From assembly GCA_005885555.1 (NCBI GenBank), contig VAWN01000036.1:21578-85577 (forward strand): a DNA stretch of 64,000 nt, read 5' to 3'. Below the pieces are notes generated by a model. That model did not search any database. It worked only from the letters and a program-made list of their open reading frames with translations, and was not told where the DNA came from. The position numbers were made by a program, and so were the translations under genes. Each line of letters begins with the position of its first letter. Positions within the stretch are counted from its first letter, which is position 1. Positions 62,513 to 64,000 of this stretch are shown piece after piece. Source of the DNA: Actinomycetota bacterium. Lineage in GTDB: Bacteria > Actinomycetota > Actinomycetes > Mycobacteriales > Micromonosporaceae.

Positions 62513-63319
62513 ATGTCTGACGTCGTACTGCTCACCGGCGCGACCTCGGGGCTCGGCCGGTGGCTCGCTCCGCGACTGGCTGCCGCGGGCCTGACCGTGC
62601 TCGTGCACGGGCGCGACCCGGCCAAGGTCGACCGGACCGTGACGGAGGTACGGGCGACCGGTGCGCGCGCCGACGGGTACGTCGCCGACCTGGCCAGCCT
62701 CGCCGAGTGCGACCGGCTCGCCGCGGAGGTCGCGGCGCGGGGCGACCTCACCGTCCTGGTCAACAACGCCGGGGTCGGCTTCGGGCCGCCCGGCGGGTCA
62801 CGGGAGCTGTCGCGCGACGGGTACGAGCTGCGCTGGGCGGTCGACTATCTCGCGCCGGTGGCGCTGACCCGCGGGCTGCTCGGCACCCTGCGTGCCAACG
62901 CGCCGGGCCGCATCGTCAACGTCGGCTCGGTCGGGCAGGAGCCGATCGACTTCGCCGACCTGCAGATGGCCGGCGGGTACGACGGGGTGCGCGCGTACCG
63001 GCGCGCCAAGCTCGCCCTGGCCGCGTGGACCTTCGACCTGGCCGCCGACCTCGACGGTACCGGCGTCGTCGTCAACTGCATCCATCCGGCGTCGCTGATG
63101 GGCACTGCGATGGTGCACGAGTCCGGGTACCCGACCCTGTCCACTGTGGACGAAGGTGGCTCGGCGACCCTCCGGCTGATCCTCGACGTCGACAGCACCG
63201 GCGGGTACTACGACGGGCCCCGGCTGTCCCGGGCGCACCCCGACGCCTACCGGCCGGAGGTATGGGCGGCGCTGCGGGCGGCGACCGAGGCGGCGCTGAA
63301 CCACGATCGGCGCAGCTGA
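62513..63319 (+). CDS. Short-chain dehydrogenase/reductase
   Basis: 268 aa from ATG 62513. Cofactor motif TGATSGLG at the N-terminus, VNNAG at about 80, catalytic Ser in NVGSVGQ and Tyr/Lys in AYRRAKLALAAW. The N-terminal basic residue after strand 2 (HGRDP) suggests NADP preference. C-terminal part fits retinol-dehydrogenase-like SDRs. Substrate unknown; it is divergent from pepM and may or may not belong to the phosphonate cluster. Confidence 0.87.
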   Translation: MSDVVLLTGATSGLGRWLAPRLAAAGLTVLVHGRDPAKVDRTVTEVRATGARADGYVADLASLAECDRLAAEVAARGDLTVLVNNAGVGFGPPGGSRELSRDGYELRWAVDYLAPVALTRGLLGTLRANAPGRIVNVGSVGQEPIDFADLQMAGGYDGVRAYRRAKLALAAWTFDLAADLDGTGVVVNCIHPASLMGTAMVHESGYPTLSTVDEGGSATLRLILDVDSTGGYYDGPRLSRAHPDAYRPEVWAALRAATEAALNHDRRS

Positions 63320-63443
63320 ACCGCGATCGGCCCGGCAGTGCTCGGCGGCCGGCGGTGCCCGGCAGCCCGGCGGCCGGGGCGGGTGTCTGGCGGGCGGGCG
63401 GGTTCCTGGCGGGCGGGTGCCTGGCGGTCCGCGGCCCGGATCG
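63320..63443. repeat. G-rich imperfect repeats between convergent genes
   Basis: About 120 nt with repeated CTGGCGGGCGGG-type units around 63380-63425. No gene. It may act as a bidirectional transcription end by forming G-rich structures; this is inference. Confidence 0.4.
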
Positions 63444-64000
63444 TCAGCGGCGCGCCTCCGGCGGTGGCCAGGCCAGCCGTGACAGGCCGGACATGCCGCC
63501 GTTGACCACGTCCCGGTCGTGCGCGCCGCGCCTGCCCGGATCACCCGGCACGTACTGCCACAGCGCGAACGTCGTCCACCCGGCCGGCAGCTTCGGCGGC
63601 CCCTTGGCGTAGTTCGCGATGTCCAGCGGGTACCCGGCGAACGACGGGTCGTTGCCGGTACACGGGTTCCACCAGTACGCGTTCGTGTAGATCATCGGCT
63701 TGCGGTGGATCTCCGCCTCGATCCGGTCGACGAACGCGTGGATCCAGGCGCGCAGCTGTTCGGGGGTCAGGTTGTAGCAGGGGCCGGTGGACACGCCGGG
63801 GTACGGCCATTCGAGATCGACGAACGGCACCAGGGTCCGCTCGTCCCGCGTGAACCGGGCGTGGCGGAGAAAGTGTTCGGCCTGACCGACCGGGTCACCG
63901 TGATCCGGCCGGGCGTACACGTAGGCACCGACGTACCGGTGGGTCGCCCGGGCCGTCGCGTAGTCGGTGGCGAAGTGCGGGTTGACATAGGACGTGCCCT
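63444..64000 (-). CDS. GH25-type muramidase (lysozyme), 5' end outside the window
   Basis: The last 185 codons are inside the window. YVYARPDHGDPVGQAEHFL, then FVDLEWPY with the catalytic Asp-x-Glu pair, the KPMIYTNAYWW strand and a C-terminal FALWQYVPGD match the GH25 barrel, which cleaves peptidoglycan. The signal peptide region, if any, lies beyond the edge. Role could be cell-wall remodelling or bacteriolysis. Confidence 0.82.
   Translation of the reverse strand, partial: GTSYVNPHFATDYATARATHRYVGAYVYARPDHGDPVGQAEHFLRHARFTRDERTLVPFVDLEWPYPGVSTGPCYNLTPEQLRAWIHAFVDRIEAEIHRKPMIYTNAYWWNPCTGNDPSFAGYPLDIANYAKGPPKLPAGWTTFALWQYVPGDPGRRGAHDRDVVNGGMSGLSRLAWPPPEARR

Noticed and set aside
63444..64000. 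GH25 muramidase as evidence for a prophage edge
   Set aside because: No integrase, holin or structural phage gene is seen nearby, and such muramidases are common chromosomal genes in actinobacteria.

Overview
The window is very GC-rich DNA with actinobacterial hallmarks: GTG and TTG starts, GTGA/ATGA stop-start overlaps, AfsR-like and large LuxR/STAND regulators, and secreted chitosan-type hydrolases. The palindrome GGTACC is strikingly common, even inside genes. A Micromonosporaceae-like actinomycete (possibly Actinocatenispora) is my best guess, at low confidence. I see no rRNA, tRNA, CRISPR array or intact insertion sequence.

Left part (1-9,252): a cluster of small membrane and stress-type proteins: DUF6325, DUF1269, DUF6069, three DUF7144 paralogues, a SulP anion transporter and an Rv1733c-like protein. 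It also holds two decayed transporters, a P-type ATPase and an APC permease. The content recalls dormancy/hypoxia (DosR-type) islands. From 9,262 to 25,777 come a GH13-GH63 pair, a short membrane protein, a DHA2 transporter, a SixA-like phosphatase, a carboxylate-amine ligase, a GT4 glycosyltransferase, a DUF2252 protein and two MalT-like LuxR/STAND regulators. From 25,835 to 31,436 lies an arginine deiminase operon (antiporter, arcA, arcB, arcC) with a lipid kinase at its end. A third MalT-like regulator follows. An inverted repeat TCATCC-N5-GGATGA, resembling the E. coli MalT box, recurs upstream of these genes, often 35-37 nt before the start codon.

Middle part (34,706-51,457): a hypothetical gene, a cysteine-less CMD-like protein, a ricin-B lectin remnant, a ROK regulator, a WS/DGAT acyltransferase, a serine hydrolase, an LLM flavin oxidoreductase, a secreted exo-glucosaminidase/hexosaminidase pair (csxA-like and GH20), an NB-ARC/TPR regulator, a quinone oxidoreductase-like enzyme and an endonuclease/exonuclease/phosphatase protein.

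Right part (51,768-62,248) is the most striking. Two convergent transcription units combine phosphonate synthesis with phosphonate breakdown. On the plus strand are an MFS transporter, phosphonopyruvate decarboxylase and an iron alcohol dehydrogenase, coupled by stop-start overlaps. On the minus strand are PEP mutase and then phnG, H, I, J, K, L and M (the C-P lyase core), again almost all overlapping. The enzymes predict PEP to phosphonopyruvate to phosphonoacetaldehyde to 2-hydroxyethylphosphonate, with a full C-P lyase core encoded beside them. A MIRU-like 80-bp element carrying a 27-codon ORF sits exactly at the phnI/phnJ junction. The window ends with a short-chain dehydrogenase and the 3' part of a GH25-type muramidase.
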